64,000 bases of DNA. It comes from Strongylocentrotus droebachiensis (taxonomy: Eukaryota; Echinodermata; Echinoidea; Camarodonta; Strongylocentrotidae). The translations under genes were made by a program, and so were the position numbers. Position 1 is the first letter of the stretch. Every line of letters starts with the position of its first letter. The stretch lies in assembly GCA_035222895.1 (NCBI GenBank), contig JAVYIG010000065.1:372001-436000 (forward strand), read 5' to 3'. A model generated the notes under the pieces. It had not been told where the DNA came from. It did not search any database and saw only the letters and a program-made list of their open reading frames with translations. Positions 11,601-26,600 of this stretch are shown here, in pieces.

Positions 11601-14600
11601 AGCTTTGAATGCCCTTTAAAGCCAATAATCATTTGCTAGATTTGTTTAAAAGTCGTACTGTTTTATCTGTTAAGTGAATTCGACAGAAATTGTACACTCT
11701 ATTTATAATTAACCAAGCATTATGAAGAGCTAGGTCGGTCCATTAAATGTAGTCCCAGGTGTATACATTTTTGTGAGGCTTTTTTCTTTGCTTCTTCTTT
11801 GTCGTTTCTTCTTCAGATTACAAGTTTGTTGATGTTGCATTTGCCCAGTCAAGAAAGTAATGCAAATGAGGTCACTTGCCCTAGACACTAAATTCAACAG
11901 CCATACCATCAAAAAAACCTACATGTATATGTACATTCAACCTGATTTATTAGAAGTGAATTTTGAAGAGGTTATCACTATCAGTATCGCCATTGTTCTA
12001 ACGACACGTCATGCATCAGTTAATGTGTGTTTTTGTTACATGTAGAAAGAATGACAGCATGAAATATATTTTAATGTGCATACCGGTACATGAAGAATAA
12101 AGGGATAAAATACCATAAAACCAGTAAAGACCTCCCAAGGGAGACAAGAAAAATGGTCTTTATAAGCAGGTGGTCTTTATGTACAGGTTACTTTAGTACA
12201 TGTTTCTTTAGTACAGGTTTCAATGAGAAAACGTTTTGTAGGGAAATGAAAAATGTGGTCTTTATAGACAGGTGGTCTTTCTATAGCAGGTTTGACTGTA
12301 TAAATATATATATAAACTTTTTTTTTGGGGGGGGGGGGGGGCTCAGGAGTTCGATGGCATAGCAATTTATTCTAGATATGCACACCTGTCACCAAGGTAA
12401 AGAAAATACAATTCTGTATTTACTGACCACCCATTTTTATAGATAAATCTAGCGCACAGGTGGCAACTCTCTCATCCTTCCCAACAGGCATATACTGTAC
12501 AGCCTCATGGTGTCATACGTTGGTGGGATGTTGACGCCATACAACCTCCCTTCCATTGCATTCCATATGCCTACCTCAGATCATGTGGAAGCAGCAAAAG
12601 GATTTTGGCAGAGGGGTAATTAGACCTGCCTGCTAACATGTGGCAACATTACTGGAAGATGAAATGATGTGTCGCATTTTGTGCAGCTGGACGCAAATTA
12701 TCAAGGATATTATCAAGGATATTGGTAATGTCGAGTAATATTCAATTTGAATTGACAAGCTGTACTGAAGACTCTTGGAATATGGAACCTATATTACGGT
12801 CTTGGATATTATATTTTTATTGATGATATATATCAGCTGGTACAGAGGACATTGTATGCCTATGCTGATGCACTTGGTGTTAATGGGTCATTGGATACAT
12901 TGACAGATGTTAGACTAGTTGATCAGATTCCTATTATCAAAGGAGGAAAGAGAGGACTATATTTTGAGGATATATGTAGGAATTATCAACTTTCAGTATG
13001 GCTGTGTCTGGAAATGTATGGAACTTTTCCAGTACAAGTCTCATGAGTAAGTATTGAAGATTTTTGTTGTAAGTAATACCAAAAAAAAAAAAATCATGTA
13101 CAAAAAGTGTACAGAGATCAAATACGGTACTCTTTCTTAAATAAAATAAAATTTCTTTGATAAAAATTATGAAAAAATTCTTTTCTGAATTTATATATTG
13201 CCTCATGCATCCACATTGTCTTTATGAATATGCTTGACAGAAAAATTACTTTGGTCTCGAGATTCAGGCTTGCCCACACACAATGTGTGCACCCTCTCCA
13301 CTCCCTGAGGAGTATTCCAGCAAGGTGCCACATGTGCCTAACACTGAACTAACTAGGGTTGAGGGGTTGGGAATGCATTTTTAAATAATTATATCTGTAA
13401 AATTTTATTCTCCAGCCATTTCTTTTCCTATGTGCAGATTTCCTCTGAAAAGTGAGATAATTTGTCATGAGTGATTTTATCTCTACTTTATGTTTTTTCT
13501 AGATTTTTGAACTTTCTGAACACATCTTTCCAATGTATTATTTTCTCTGGCTCAAACTTGTGATGACTCACTGCACCATTACTAGTTGAGCTGTCCTTAT
13601 TTTACTTTTCTCCTACACATGCATGTTTGTCACATTAGTGCATGAATCATGAATAATGTGTTCTTGAATGAAACCCCAAATGCAAATAAAAGATTTTGAC
13701 TGGTTGACATTTGGATAATTGGATTTGCACTTGCATTGTAACAATTCAGAGTCGAGGCTGTTGCCCCAAATTGATCACTTTACTTAGCAAACATCTCATC
13801 AAATGTGATCATATGCTGTTTCTAAAAAAAAAAAGGGGGGGGGGGTAGAAGAGGAGTCCCATCTTCTCCATTTTAATGAGAAAGAGACTATTTAATATTG
13901 TAATTGTTGTTTCGTTCATGAAAGAACAAACATTTTGGATAACAAAAAAATGAATTTCCTATATGGAGAACTTTTTGTTTGTTTGTTTATTTCTTTATAT
14001 CCCAGAAGATATTATCAAGATGTCCATTTAATTAATTTTTTGAATTCTTATTGCCTAAATGAGAATTACTAATTTTTGTTAATGTCTTGTGCTTTAATAT
14101 CGTTTACAAAAAGATGAGGATTTTAAGAGACTTCGTAAAAGAAATCAAGTTATATTTTTTTCTGCTAGCAGTTTGCCATGCATACTTTTTTTTTTTTTTT
14201 TTAACTACATGTTTCACTGTGGCCTTTTGTAAATTACCCTCTTTTAGAAATAATTTAATTTTAAATTACCCTCTTTTTTTGAAAGGCTATTTCGCTTTTG
14301 ACTTCTGCCTTTGAATGTTGATTTTTTTATGACTTGTTTTACTTAAGTAGGTTTTCAAAGGTGTTACGCAGCATATGTATAACTGAAAATGATAGTACTT
14401 AATAAACACTGGCAATTTATATCTTAAGTTACATGTATGCTGCAAGAGTAAAAAATAAAGTAAGGTTGAGGTTTTGTCTTCAGTTAATCAGATTGATTTA
14501 ATGAGTGGGCACTGTTTAAAGAAAATACAAGTAATTACTATTGCGGAGTGTCTGAAACCAAAAGATAATAAAGAGAGAGTTTTTAGCATTAGAGCTCAAT

Positions 14601-17600
14601 GAATTTGACCCACATGCTGTCAATCATGGTTATTAACCAGTAGGGTCGGGCGCTGTCTTACCATGGCTACACTATGCACAGTATGAAAGTAGCAAGAGAT
14701 ACAATAAGCCAGTGCATAGTTGCAGTCTGAGCATGAGCAGATAAAGGTCATTGCAGACCAAATTGTGAAATACACAAGAGACAAAATACTGGATATGTGC
14801 TCATGAAAGTTATGTAATCATTATTCATTTATGCACAAGCAGTGCACTCAATGATACACAGGTGGAAGTAATCTTTGAAAAGGGAAACAGAGGCTATTTT
14901 ATGTACATGTAGCACCTCCATCGCTGTAGGAGTGATTATTTTTAAATGTACAGTACACAGTGGGACCTCTTTATGTTTTGAAGATCTGTGGATATTCAGG
15001 GTCATTTAGGACATGTGCTAACCATGAACTGGTCTATTCAGTGGTGCAGGCAACTGACTGATGGGGTCCCATGAATACACTTGTTTGAGCATGTGAGCTT
15101 TATATACCTAACAGAATAAGGCTATGGGAATCAAGTTGACTGGCCATACATGTAATCCTGTCATTGTAAGTGAAAGAGTACAATGGGAATTTTCTGTTGT
15201 CAGTTCTGCTTCACAGGATTACCGTATTCACCTCTGTCATGGTTTATTGGACAAGTGCAAAATATAGGATCGATGCGTAAATATTTAGTACCTGGGTTGA
15301 ATGTTATTTCTAGGGAAACTGTTGAGAAGGTAGTCTAGACTCTAGAGTAATAAATACTGATAATGTGGTTAATGAGAATTTGATTATTGAAAGAAACTGT
15401 CATTGTAAGCCACACTTTTAATTTGAATAATTTAAAGATATCAAGATCTATATACATCTAGCTGTGCTTTAAAATATGGTTTAAATATGGTTTTTCATGC
15501 TTTTGGAGTTGTACAGTGATGTAAAATGTTAGCTGCAGAATCTACTTGGTAGAATAATCAAGTGATTGTAAAGTTTGAAAGGTTTTTTATGCAATTAAAG
15601 GCCCACTGTACTACTCATAGCTACTTGCTCCCTCTATATAGAAAACAAGGCCTAATGGTTGACCATTAGTCCCCGATGATCCTCTTTTTCTTATGTTAAT
15701 TGAGAACTTAGTTGAAGAGATAGCCACCTGTCAGTGACCTTCCTGGGTGGTCTAATCCCTCCTAGCCAAACTAGTACAGACAGCCTTTAAAGTATCGCCT
15801 CATTTGAGTGAACTATGAAACAAGATCAAGATCACTTTTACGTCAAACTGCTGAGCAGGGAAGTTCTTATTAACTGGTTTTAGTTCCTGCCGTCTGTGGA
15901 CAACAGAATTCTACAGGTTAAAAATAAATTGTAAAGACATATCCAACTAGGAAGTGTTTCATGTCACATGAGCCAATCACCTATTGCTTATATTCCTGTA
16001 GCATGTTGCAATGGCAATTGTTACTTTAAAGGGAAACATCAAGCAAATATGATTATTCTGATATGCTTTTTTAAATTTAAACTTTAAAATGAGGAGCGAC
16101 ATGTAGAGTACATGTAATAGCATGATAGTGAAGGTGGTGGTGACATGAAACGTCAACAGCTGTGAATTAAAGTGCAGAAATCCTGCCCACCGATGCATGT
16201 AATGCACAGTGATGTCACAACTGCAGAGATTCACGTTGTACATTGTAACTGTGCTGAAGAACCAAGCAAAATCGTGTCAAGGCTACAGATGTCGAGAGCG
16301 ACCGATGATTAGCTGAAGATCCCAACATGTTCAGTTTTGTAGTGTAGTCTCGGGGATCATTGGAGTGTGGGGAAAAATTTAGAAAATGAGAAATCAGGAC
16401 AGCTCATGCTGTGCAGGCCTTAATTAGTCCCAAGTTTTTAAAAAAAATAGGGATTTTGACAAGTGAGATTTCATCACTTTGAATTTGATGTTTTTTTTAC
16501 CCCTGAGATGACTTGATTTTGCTTTATTATAGATGAAAAAAGGCTTTGCAAAAATATGAATCATGCTCACCGAAGCATTATATGTGGTTTTAAATTCTGA
16601 TTGAATACTTTCCCTCAAAAAAGTAAATATTTGAATAGATTTCCTGATATCGTTTAAATGACTTAATCAGTGAATAGCACCTTTTTGTTATTTGGTAATT
16701 TTGGTTTTATGGATCAGAGAATTCAGAATACAATCTTTTGCCAATATGGAGTAGAATGTGAAGAGGATTAGACAGGTTTTTAACATCAGTGCTACATTGA
16801 GTTATGATACCTCAATATATTTGAGAGGGAATAAAACTAATTAATTCCTCTTAGATTTCAAATTAAGTATGTGTATTCATTTGCTGTCATACTATGAACT
16901 GTGTCCATATGGTCTTCAAACATATTTCATATGTAGAGAAGTTTTTTCTTTCCCTGTCAAAGCTTCACAATAATGATTTTGTTAACAATTCTTTTCTACC
17001 AGACCTCTGACAAAGTGACATGATTTATGTTTCCGCCCGGTTCATGTCTTGCTTGGCTCAATACTTTTAGTCTGGTATCAGTTTGATACCAGTTGTTGTT
17101 GTTGTTTTAGTTTATAGGCGTTTGTCATTCAGAAGCGTTTCACAAAGCCTTCTTTCAACGACAAATGACAAAAGTCAGTGACAAATCTGCTGATAACCAA
17201 TCAGAAGCAAGGATTTCAGTAGCTTATAACAAAAACTGCATTTGTCACTGATGATAAGTTTTGTGAAACGCCCCCCAGTTTTAGATCCAAGCTACATGCT
17301 CACTGAAATCTCATTTGTTTTATCTTGACAGAACCCAAGGAAAGCCCGGCACCTGTGGTGGTGGTTGCTGCATCTGTACCAGGGAATGCTGCTGCTGCAG
17401 CTCCGTCTGTTGTGAAGGCTGCTTCCAAGGGCAAGAACAGTGTGGTAAGTGGCATATGGATACATTTTACTCCTTATTCACAGCAGACAGAAACTGTCTA
17501 CTGCCACATTGCATTGAGTGTATGCGTTCAGTACACATCGTTCTTGTGATGAAAGTTGACGGTGCCAGTCTATCATTTGTTCCATTAATTGATCATAAGC

Positions 17601-20600
17601 AGACAGAGTGAAGAGGCAATACACCGTATTCATGACATCGACCATTATTGGACAGAGGGTCAAGTAAAAAATGCAGAAAATAGCTGATTTGGTTGTAAGA
17701 ACCAAAACTTGTGCATATTCACTTGAAAGAAACGAGATAGACACTTTCATTTTGTTTCTCTAACACTGGACCGTCAATATTTAAAATAAAAACTGCCTTT
17801 TCTGTTTAAGACTGCATCTAATATTTATTTGTACTTGTTTCAAGCCTTTAATCTGTTAAAGATTATTTTTATGCCTCAGCCACCGAAGGTGGTGCCGGAG
17901 GCATCATGTTTTCGGGTTGTCCGTCCGTACGTCCGTCCGTACGTCCCGTTTGACCGTTATCACAATATCTCAAGAACCATTTAAGATTTAAACTTAAGAC
18001 TCGGGAATAGTATTTATCACCATAGGAAGACGATCTGATTAGATTTTGGAGTACGTAGGTCAAAGGTCACAGGTCACAGAGGTCAACTTATGAAACTCCT
18101 TGTATTGAGTTTGTTAGCGCGATATCTCAAGAACCATTTGAGATTTAAACTTCAAACTTAAGGATAGTATGTATCACCATAGGAAGACGATCTGATTAGA
18201 TTTTGGAGCACGTATGTCAAAGGTCAAGGGTCACAGAGGTCAACTTATGAAATTCCATACATTGAGATTGTTATCATGATATCTCAAGAACCACTGGAGA
18301 TTTAAACTTCAAACTTAGTGATAGTGTGTATCACTATAGGAAAACAATCTGATTACATTTTGGAGCACGTAGGTCAAAGGTCAAGGGTCATAGAGGTCAA
18401 CTTATGAAATTCCATACATTGAGATTGTTATCATGATATCTCAAGAACCACTGGAGATGTAAAAACTTCAAACTTAAGGATAGTGTGTATCACCATAGGA
18501 AGACGATCTGAGTAGATTTTGGAGCACGTAGGTCAAAGGTCACAGGGCTCATTATGTATGCAAAAACAGCTTGTGATCGCGTTATCTGAACAACCGATTG
18601 ATGGATTCCTGCCAAACTTTGGTCATGTATGTATCTTGCAGAGCTGATGAACTGATTAGATTTTGGGGTCACGAGGTCAAAGGTCAAAGGTCACAGGGCT
18701 CATTATGTATGCAAAAACAGCTTGTGATCGCGTTATCTGAAGAACCGATTGATGGATTCCTGCCAAACTTTGGTCATGTATGTATCTTGCAAAGCCAATG
18801 AACTGATTAGATTTTGGGGTCACAAGGTCAAAGGTCACAGCGCACATTGTGTATGCAAAAACAGCTCGTGATCGCCTTATCTCAAGAACCGATTGATGGA
18901 TTCCTGCCAAACTTAGGTCATGTATTTTACTTGCAGAGCTGATGAACTGATTAGATTTTGGGGTCATGAGGTAAAGGTCAAGGTCATGCGGCTCGTTATG
19001 TATGCAAAAATAGCTTGTGATCGTATTATCATTAGAACAGATTGATGGATTCCTCCAAAACTTAGATCATTTATGTATCTTGCAGAGCCAATGAATGGTT
19101 CATAAGATCAAAGGTCATGGGCTCATTATGTATGCAAAAATAGCTTGTGGACGCATTCTCATTAGAACTGACAGATGGATTACTATATAACTCAAGAAAT
19201 CTTGCAGAGCCAATGAACTGAGTAGATTTTAGGGTCATGAGGTCGAAGATCAAAGGGTCATATATGTATATGAGAAATTGCTTGTAATCACGATATTCTG
19301 AGAACATGTTAATGGATTACAATTGAACTTGAATTTGAAAAATTTCTTCTGTTTCGGTTTGTAAAATTGCTCTATGACGGAGGCATCATTTTCGACTGCA
19401 CGCAGTCGAATTCCATCTAGTTATTTTCTCATTTGCATAAAAACAGATTTATTTATAGTAGGAAGTAATGTAATACCTCACTTTAGCTGAAGATGATATC
19501 CGTCTTTGTTCAGGGTTATGATGCAGATATAGACTGGATTATTATAACCAGCAGATCCAAGACCATATGTTATGATTGTCATCTTTTGCTTCAGTTCTCT
19601 ATTACATGTACTTCCTCAATAACCTTTCCAATTTTAAAGAGACCTGAAGGTGATATTCAAAACTCATTTTCATGAAATAACGCCCACTTTAATGTCTCCA
19701 TCCAAAATATGCAGGGCATCTTAAAAGCTTCTTGAGTTGGGGTTTTTAGACCACATTTAATTCTTGATATGGAATGTTATGCGTGACATAAGTGCACTCG
19801 TGAATATTTGTGTTTGTCTTTGGTTGCAGGCAAGTGACTTCAATGACTTGAACAGCTGGCCTTCTCTAGGTGCTGCAAACAAAGATGGATCCGTAAGTTG
19901 ACTCATTTTGCTTATCTTTCTCTTCCACTTTCACTCATTTCCAAGTTACAGAAGTGATTAATTAGCAAGAAAGGATACAGCTAGATACAAAATTAATAAA
20001 TACACAAGAGCAAAGTGTGATCTAGCTCAGGAAAGCACTGAGAAATCCTTGGATATGAAGAAATCAAAACAATACCCCCCCCCTCCCCCCCTCCCACCAA
20101 ACGAAATTCAAATTATCATATTCAATCCAAAAACAGATCCCCTGAGCTAGAACATCATTTTTGCATGAGACATTACGGTCCCTGATTGTGAATGTATCGT
20201 TAGAAGTATAATTTTTTGTATAAAATACTATGTAGGAAATCATCAATCCGTTCTTCCTGGTTTAATTTGGGTGAGGAAGCAATTTATCTTCCAAATGAAA
20301 TGCTAAACCAAATGCAAATTACTTTTAACCGTACCAAGAACTTTCTACCATTGAGCGGGCGGACTCTGATTGATGATGTAGTGGTATTGGGTACCAGCAA
20401 AAAGGATGCTTTGTGATATCAATGTCTTCTCTGTGATTGAGAGCCGTCGTCTATGAAGCTTCATTAGGGACTTTTAGATTTGCACGAAGACGTGGATTGC
20501 TACGCTCGACGTCCTTGTAATGCACTGCCTTGAATGGACGTCACACGTATCAGTCCACGCAAATCTAAAAGTCCCTATTGGTGTAGTGTTGGTTAACCTA

Positions 20601-23600
20601 CAAACGTTTGATCAACTTTTATGATGGGGTATTCTAAAGTTGCCCTGTTATTTCCTGTATGTCCATGTCATTCTCAATCTTTTCATTGTGTGAAAGGTAT
20701 TATTTTACACGATTAACAAAAATCTTTAGACGTCTACAATATTTCTTTCAAGCCTTTCAGAAATATGTGCAGAGTTTTGTCATTTTCACTTTGGCTTGGA
20801 ATTGTTTCATAGAACTCATGATGTGTTCAATATTTTGTATAGAGGTATAGAGGTCATGAAAGGGTTCCATTTCAGTTGAAAAGTAATTTATTTTGTGTAC
20901 CATCGATATATAAGTGCTCATTTTATGCTCCTTTTCTGGTATCGACAGGACCCCCAATCTCCCAGACGCAAGAAGGAAACCATCCCTTCCGGCTCCAAGA
21001 CCCCTCCTGCCACCTCAACCACGCCCCCATTGGTGGCCGAGCAGGTAGAGGCTGCCCCTACGCCCAACACTTCCGCTACCATCTCTGCAGCAGCTGCTGC
21101 TACTGCTACCTCACCTAGGTCACCTAAGCCTGCTGCCACAGAGGACCAGGCTCCACCAGCTCCTCCTGCGGCTCCTGATGCACCTGCAGCTGCTGCGGAG
21201 GTCACCAAGGAGGTCACGTCTCCCAGGGTCAAGGCCCACCAGTCGACAGCGTCATCCTCAGAGAAGGACAAGCAGATGGAGGATGGAAAGGGTGATGGGC
21301 AGAAAGGAAACAAGAAAAATCGTGGTAAAGGTATAGATTGATGTGAATGTTGTTGGTGACAAAATTCAAAAGACAATAATTTTTTTCTTTAATAATAATA
21401 ATAATAATAGTGGGTTCTTGTATAGCGCTCATGTCTGTCGGACTTGACACTCCTTGCGCTCCCAACACTTGCATCATGCGTTAGTGTCTAGTATGAGCCC
21501 TCAATTTTATTTGAAATGAAACAGTATGTGCAGCCTTGAAAGGTGACCACATATAACCTTTGGTCTGTTGCTATTGGATGATAACTTGAGCTAAAATCCT
21601 AGACGAAAGGTTGAAATAGTCTCCTATTACGTCCTGACTGCAATTTAGCTTTAGTGTATTTCCCGCAGTGGAAATAAATATAGTACTGTTTTGGAAATTT
21701 AGGCGTTGAAAATCGGCCTATAAAGTCACTATAAGCTCTAATAATATATCATTCTATATAATTGTATGCAACCCTAATATAAGATTAATTTATCCATCTA
21801 AGGAATGTATCTAAATTCAAAATTGTATGATGGTTTATGTAGGGATCCACAGCCGCTTTTCTTTCTCTGGGGGTCTGGATTTTACATCTTAATTGCCCGT
21901 AAAGATTCAGTTTGCATTGGCCCCCTTTTACAACTTCAGAAGTTTGGGGGTGTAAAGTAAGAATTTGGGTGCCTATGTGCATGAGATGCCAGTTACTGTG
22001 AAGTTTTGTTTGGAAATGTGATTATTGCTACTCACAAAGGTCATTGTATTTCTATACAAAGCAGACAAGAAACAAAAGTGGATCCCCCTCCCGCTGGACC
22101 CAGAGCCTCGAAACAAGGGAGGCCGAGACCGGGACCGGGATCGAGACCGGGGACGCAACGCCTCAGGAGGCGGGAGAGTGAGGGATAGCCGGCCGGCGCG
22201 AGACAGCGAACGTGAGATGAACTGGCGTGATGTGCCACGCAGCACCGGTTCTGAGGCAGCTAAGAGGACGGAGCGTCCTCCTCGTGGAGACGGTAGGAAC
22301 AGCAGAGAAACGTTGACAAAGGGTAAGTCAATATCATTTAATCTAGCCATTAAAAGAATGGAAATTATCATTGATCACGAAATACTAATCAAAGGTTTTG
22401 AACATGAGCCTATGACCAGCAATTCTCATTAGTGTAAAATTTGTAGATAACAGAACAGAACGTACCCAATAAAATGCTACGTCTGTGTAACTGGATTAAA
22501 TGTTAGTATTAATTCTCTGGAGGTTACTCTATAAGATACGGAGGATGTTTGTTGGAATATTGTAAGTATAGCTTTATTCTCTTTTCTTATTCCCATGGCA
22601 TTCACACTTCTAGCTGAGATTTAATTCTGTGGATCTTTATTTTCATCTTGGTTGTTGAGAGCCATGTATATGGTGATCAAATAAGTTTTAGAATTGTGAT
22701 GAAGAGTGTTGAGAATGTACCGAAATGTTATTTCTAGATGTGTTAAAGAGGACTATGAATTCTCTGACCACAGAAGCTATGAATATCAAAACTCTGTATA
22801 CTACCGTAAATCTATGTGTATAAGACACACCTTTTTTTTGTTTTCTCCTGCCCCCAAAATAGGGGTGCGTCTTATACACAGAGATTTACAGTACCTTGTG
22901 ATTCTACCTTGTACAGCATTTCAATTTCTAAAAAAAAACTTCTCTCTTCCTTTGATTTTCTCGACAGCCGCCGGCTTTGCACCACCCAAGGACGAGAGGA
23001 GTCGCAGCCCGAGTGCATCCAGCGCCGACAGCCGGAGCTGGCAGAACCAGCGAAGCTACCGGGGCAGAGGCAGGGGTAGAGGAAGGGGCGGAAGAGGAGG
23101 ACGAGGGCGTGGTGGTTACTCTGGTGGCTACTGGCAGAGCAACAACGTAGATGTCCCAGTAACAAATAACAACGAACAAAGTGAGTTCCAAACATGCCAT
23201 TAGCTTTTGTATACTCAGACTAATTGATTAACGTGTTTTGTTTGGTATACTCAGATATACCACTTTCAAGGTTATTGCCCGAGTATAGGCTTTCTCATCT
23301 TGTGTTCCAGGCTTTGTTAGCCTTTTTCTTGAGGTCTAATTATGAAGAAAACATGTGACACTTTTAGGCTCTTTGGATGAATCAACACATTTTTAGAAAC
23401 TCCTCTATACTGCATCTGTGAAGGAAAAAACTATTTGAAGAAAGGAATTTGTGGTCGTGAAAGAGTTGTTCACAAGTTTTTAAATTTGTTCATGTCTGTT
23501 AAACCTGAGATGGAGGGAGATGCAATACTTGTATTATATTCATTCTAGTCATTTTACTCTATTATAAATTCATGTTATTCAAGCCATTATTACCAGGTAA

Positions 23601-26600
23601 ACTAGAAATTCTGGTATTCAGTGTGAAGCAACATCTTTTCCTTTCCTTCACTTCCCAGCATCTCCAGATTCTGAATTATTCCAAGAATTTGTGCCACAGT
23701 ACTATGACCTGGGCAGCGCTGAAGGCGCAGGAGCTGACACCGGCACTGGCAATGGAGTCCCCGCGGGCACCGGCACTCCCGGCGCGGGAGGGGACGCAGA
23801 CTTTGAAACTCCACAGTTTGTGACACCTCAGTACAACAATCCTGTATTCTACGATGGCTCCACACCGGTGTTTACCCCTACCGCCGCCTCGACATCTCCC
23901 TCATTCTCCCTGGATGAAGGCACTCTCAAAGACTATGTCAAGAAACAAATGTAAGTTACGTGGTCCTTTAAATTCATGTCATTGAGGAACACTCTAAATT
24001 GTTCATTATCTATCAGATCGTTCAATTGTATTCATTGCTATGATATTAATAATTATGAAGAGATAATTTTTGTAATGCTCCCACTTTTCCTTATTTTTAT
24101 ACTACACAAAATAAAACAAAATACATGTCGACATCATAAAAGGCACTGTTTAATTTGCAAGTTTTTAACCATGTCGTGTTTAAAATTATATTTAGATAAA
24201 ACAAACGTATCTTGTTCTTAATCATATTTTTTCCTTTCTGTGTATTTATTTTACAGTGAATACTACTTCAGCGTAGATAATCTTGTGAAGGATTTATTCC
24301 TGAGGAAAAAGGTAATGTGTACTTGCTATTTTGAAGACAGGGGGGGGGGGGGGAGAAAGAACATTGAAAACTTATTATATTAAAAAATAGAGCAGGTTTG
24401 GTTAGCCTTTGTGGCACTCCTTTGCTTTAGGTCTGTCTGAGATTCAATTTGATTCAAACACCATGCCCAAATTTGAATAACTATTCCATGGGGGAATACT
24501 TCAGGGATCCTTCTGTTCTTAAAACAAAAAATCCTCAATGCTCATTCACATATGCTGTGATAAACCATGGCAGTTTTATGTGTACTAAATGAATCTGGCG
24601 TAATTATTTAGATACAAAAATGTGAAGTGCAGTCAACTTGAGTTAAAACACCTGTGGTAAACTGGTGGTTTACCGTGGTACATTTGAACAAACCATAATG
24701 GTGGAGCATTGGTGTGTGTTTGCTTAAAACATCTGTGGTAAACTAGTGGTTTAAAGGGAGGCTTTACTACTTCAGCAAGAAGGGATTAGACCACCCAGTG
24801 AGCCATCGAGGTCATTGTGACAGGTGGCTATCTCATTAACTCAGCTCTCATTTAACATAAGAAAAAGAGGATCATGGGGGACCAACAGGCACCGATTTGG
24901 GAAGTTTTCTATACAGAGGGAGCAAGTAGCTACAAGTAGGACAGTGTGCCTTTAAATGTGGATAAGCCATTAGAGTGTGGAGCATTGGTGTGTGGTTATT
25001 ATATTACCAGATTGGGATGGGTTATTACTAGGCTTGAGTCGGTACGGTCGATCACACCGGGACCCGACCGTTGCCGTCGGGTCCCGGTTTCGTTTTTTGA
25101 GAACCGACGCTCCGAAAAAAATAATGAAATATGTAAGAAATTGCAGTTTTGCACACCACTAAAATCAATCCACCTTAAAACTTAAGTATTTAATTGTTAC
25201 CAATCATATTCTAGCTCATCCTGAATCAATCCGAACTGCTGATATATCATATAAATATGGGTTGCAAAGCTAGCAGTTCGCCCCATGGGGTTGTTGTTGC
25301 CAGCTGCTAGCTAGCTACTGTACTGGGCGGGTCTCTCGGCAGGATTAATAAATCAGGTTGAAAGAAACATTAATGTTTGAATAATAAAACGGCTCTCTAA
25401 AAAGTACTTCTTTACAACATACCGATCGAATAATTTTTAAAAGACAAAATAGATATTTTTTCTTTGATTTTGAACACCGCATGCTTCTTTTAAAAGCTGA
25501 AAATTACTTGGTAATCACAAGAAGTTTCGATACGGATAGCTGTTGCAAGGCAAGTTTAGACTAGTCTCGGAGAAATGCGCAGTGCTCCTTGTTAGCTGTA
25601 ATGCGTGCCAGAACGAACCCAAACAAAGACGTGATCGTAACGAGAAAAAAATCATTAAAAACTATGAGAGCACAATTGGAAAGACGACTACTCAAAATTA
25701 TCGTAAGCAGATACATACATAGGAAGAATACAATAGTTGTCCAAGAAAAGCCACATAAATAGTGATATTTAAGGAGTTACTAAAGGTACAATCATTATCG
25801 GAAGGGACTGCTGCGATGTCCGAATTACACATGTTTAAATTGAACATGAGGCTAGAAACCAAATCCCGCCCTCTACGGTAAAAAGCAGTATAACAAAGGA
25901 TTCAAGTATTTGCAGCAGGCCGGCCCCTTGCGATAAATATGTACCCAGTTACTCCTCGATTATCACAATTTCTGTGGCATTTCTTGGGCGATTATTGAAT
26001 TCTTTATCCAAGTTATGTATCTGATTATGGTAATTTTGAACAGTAGTTGTCTTTCCAATTGTGCTCTCGTAGTTTTTAATGATTTTTTTCTTGTTGCGAT
26101 CACGTCTTTGTTTGGGTTCGTTCTGGCACGCATTACAGCTAATTACGAGGAGCACTGCGAGACTAGTCTGAACTTGCCTTGCAACAGCTATCCGTATCGA
26201 AACTTCTTGTGATTACCAAGTAATTTTCAGCTTTAAAAAAAAAGCATGCAATGTTTAAAATAAGAGATAAATATTTATTCTGTCTTTAAAATATTATATG
26301 ATCGGTATATTTTTACAGAAGAATTTTTTAGAAAGCCGTTTTATTATTCTAACATTCATATTTTTTGACCAGATTTATTCAACCTGCATGAATCAAAATG
26401 GCGGCTCGAACGTTGTCTCTCTATTTCTGCCCCAGTTTTGTTACTTTTAGAGGCACGATAATGGCACTAAACATCGCCAATCATGGATGAAAATAATGTC
26501 AAATGGAAGAATATACCGATCTGAACCGAGGTATGCATGTGTTGATTTATAAAAAAGGTCACTTTTAAGGGACATACTGATGATATGCGCTTTTTATGAC

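Larger units (their letters stand above)
5687..17331 (+). other. LARP1 intron 1 (11.6 kb)
   Basis: Holds the CArG/YY1 cluster (8626), MITEs at 9724, 12109, 15595 and 17134, the dispersed repeat at 10990 and a possible alternative first exon ending at 13046. The rest shows no coding signal. Short open frames such as 12852-13046 have no recognisable family. Confidence 0.75.
19893..22064 (+). other. LARP1 introns 3 and 4 (either side of exon 4)
   Basis: Intron 3 (19893-20948) contains the MITE at 20465 and poly-C near 20075. Intron 4 (21331-22064) contains a LINE/SINE tail at 21388. Nothing else is recognised. Confidence 0.7.

Noticed and set aside
12852-13046. 64-codon frame in intron 1 as a separate gene
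   Set aside because: Short, without recognisable motif; only the splice-compatible ATG at its end seemed worth noting.
17871-19420. CRISPR-like array
   Set aside because: Periodic repeats have no short identical repeats with unique spacers; the 157- and 130-151-bp units are a transposon's internal tandem repeats in animal DNA.
20918-21376. 152-codon minus-strand frame opposite LARP1 exon 4
   Set aside because: Antisense shadow of an Ala/Pro-rich coding exon.
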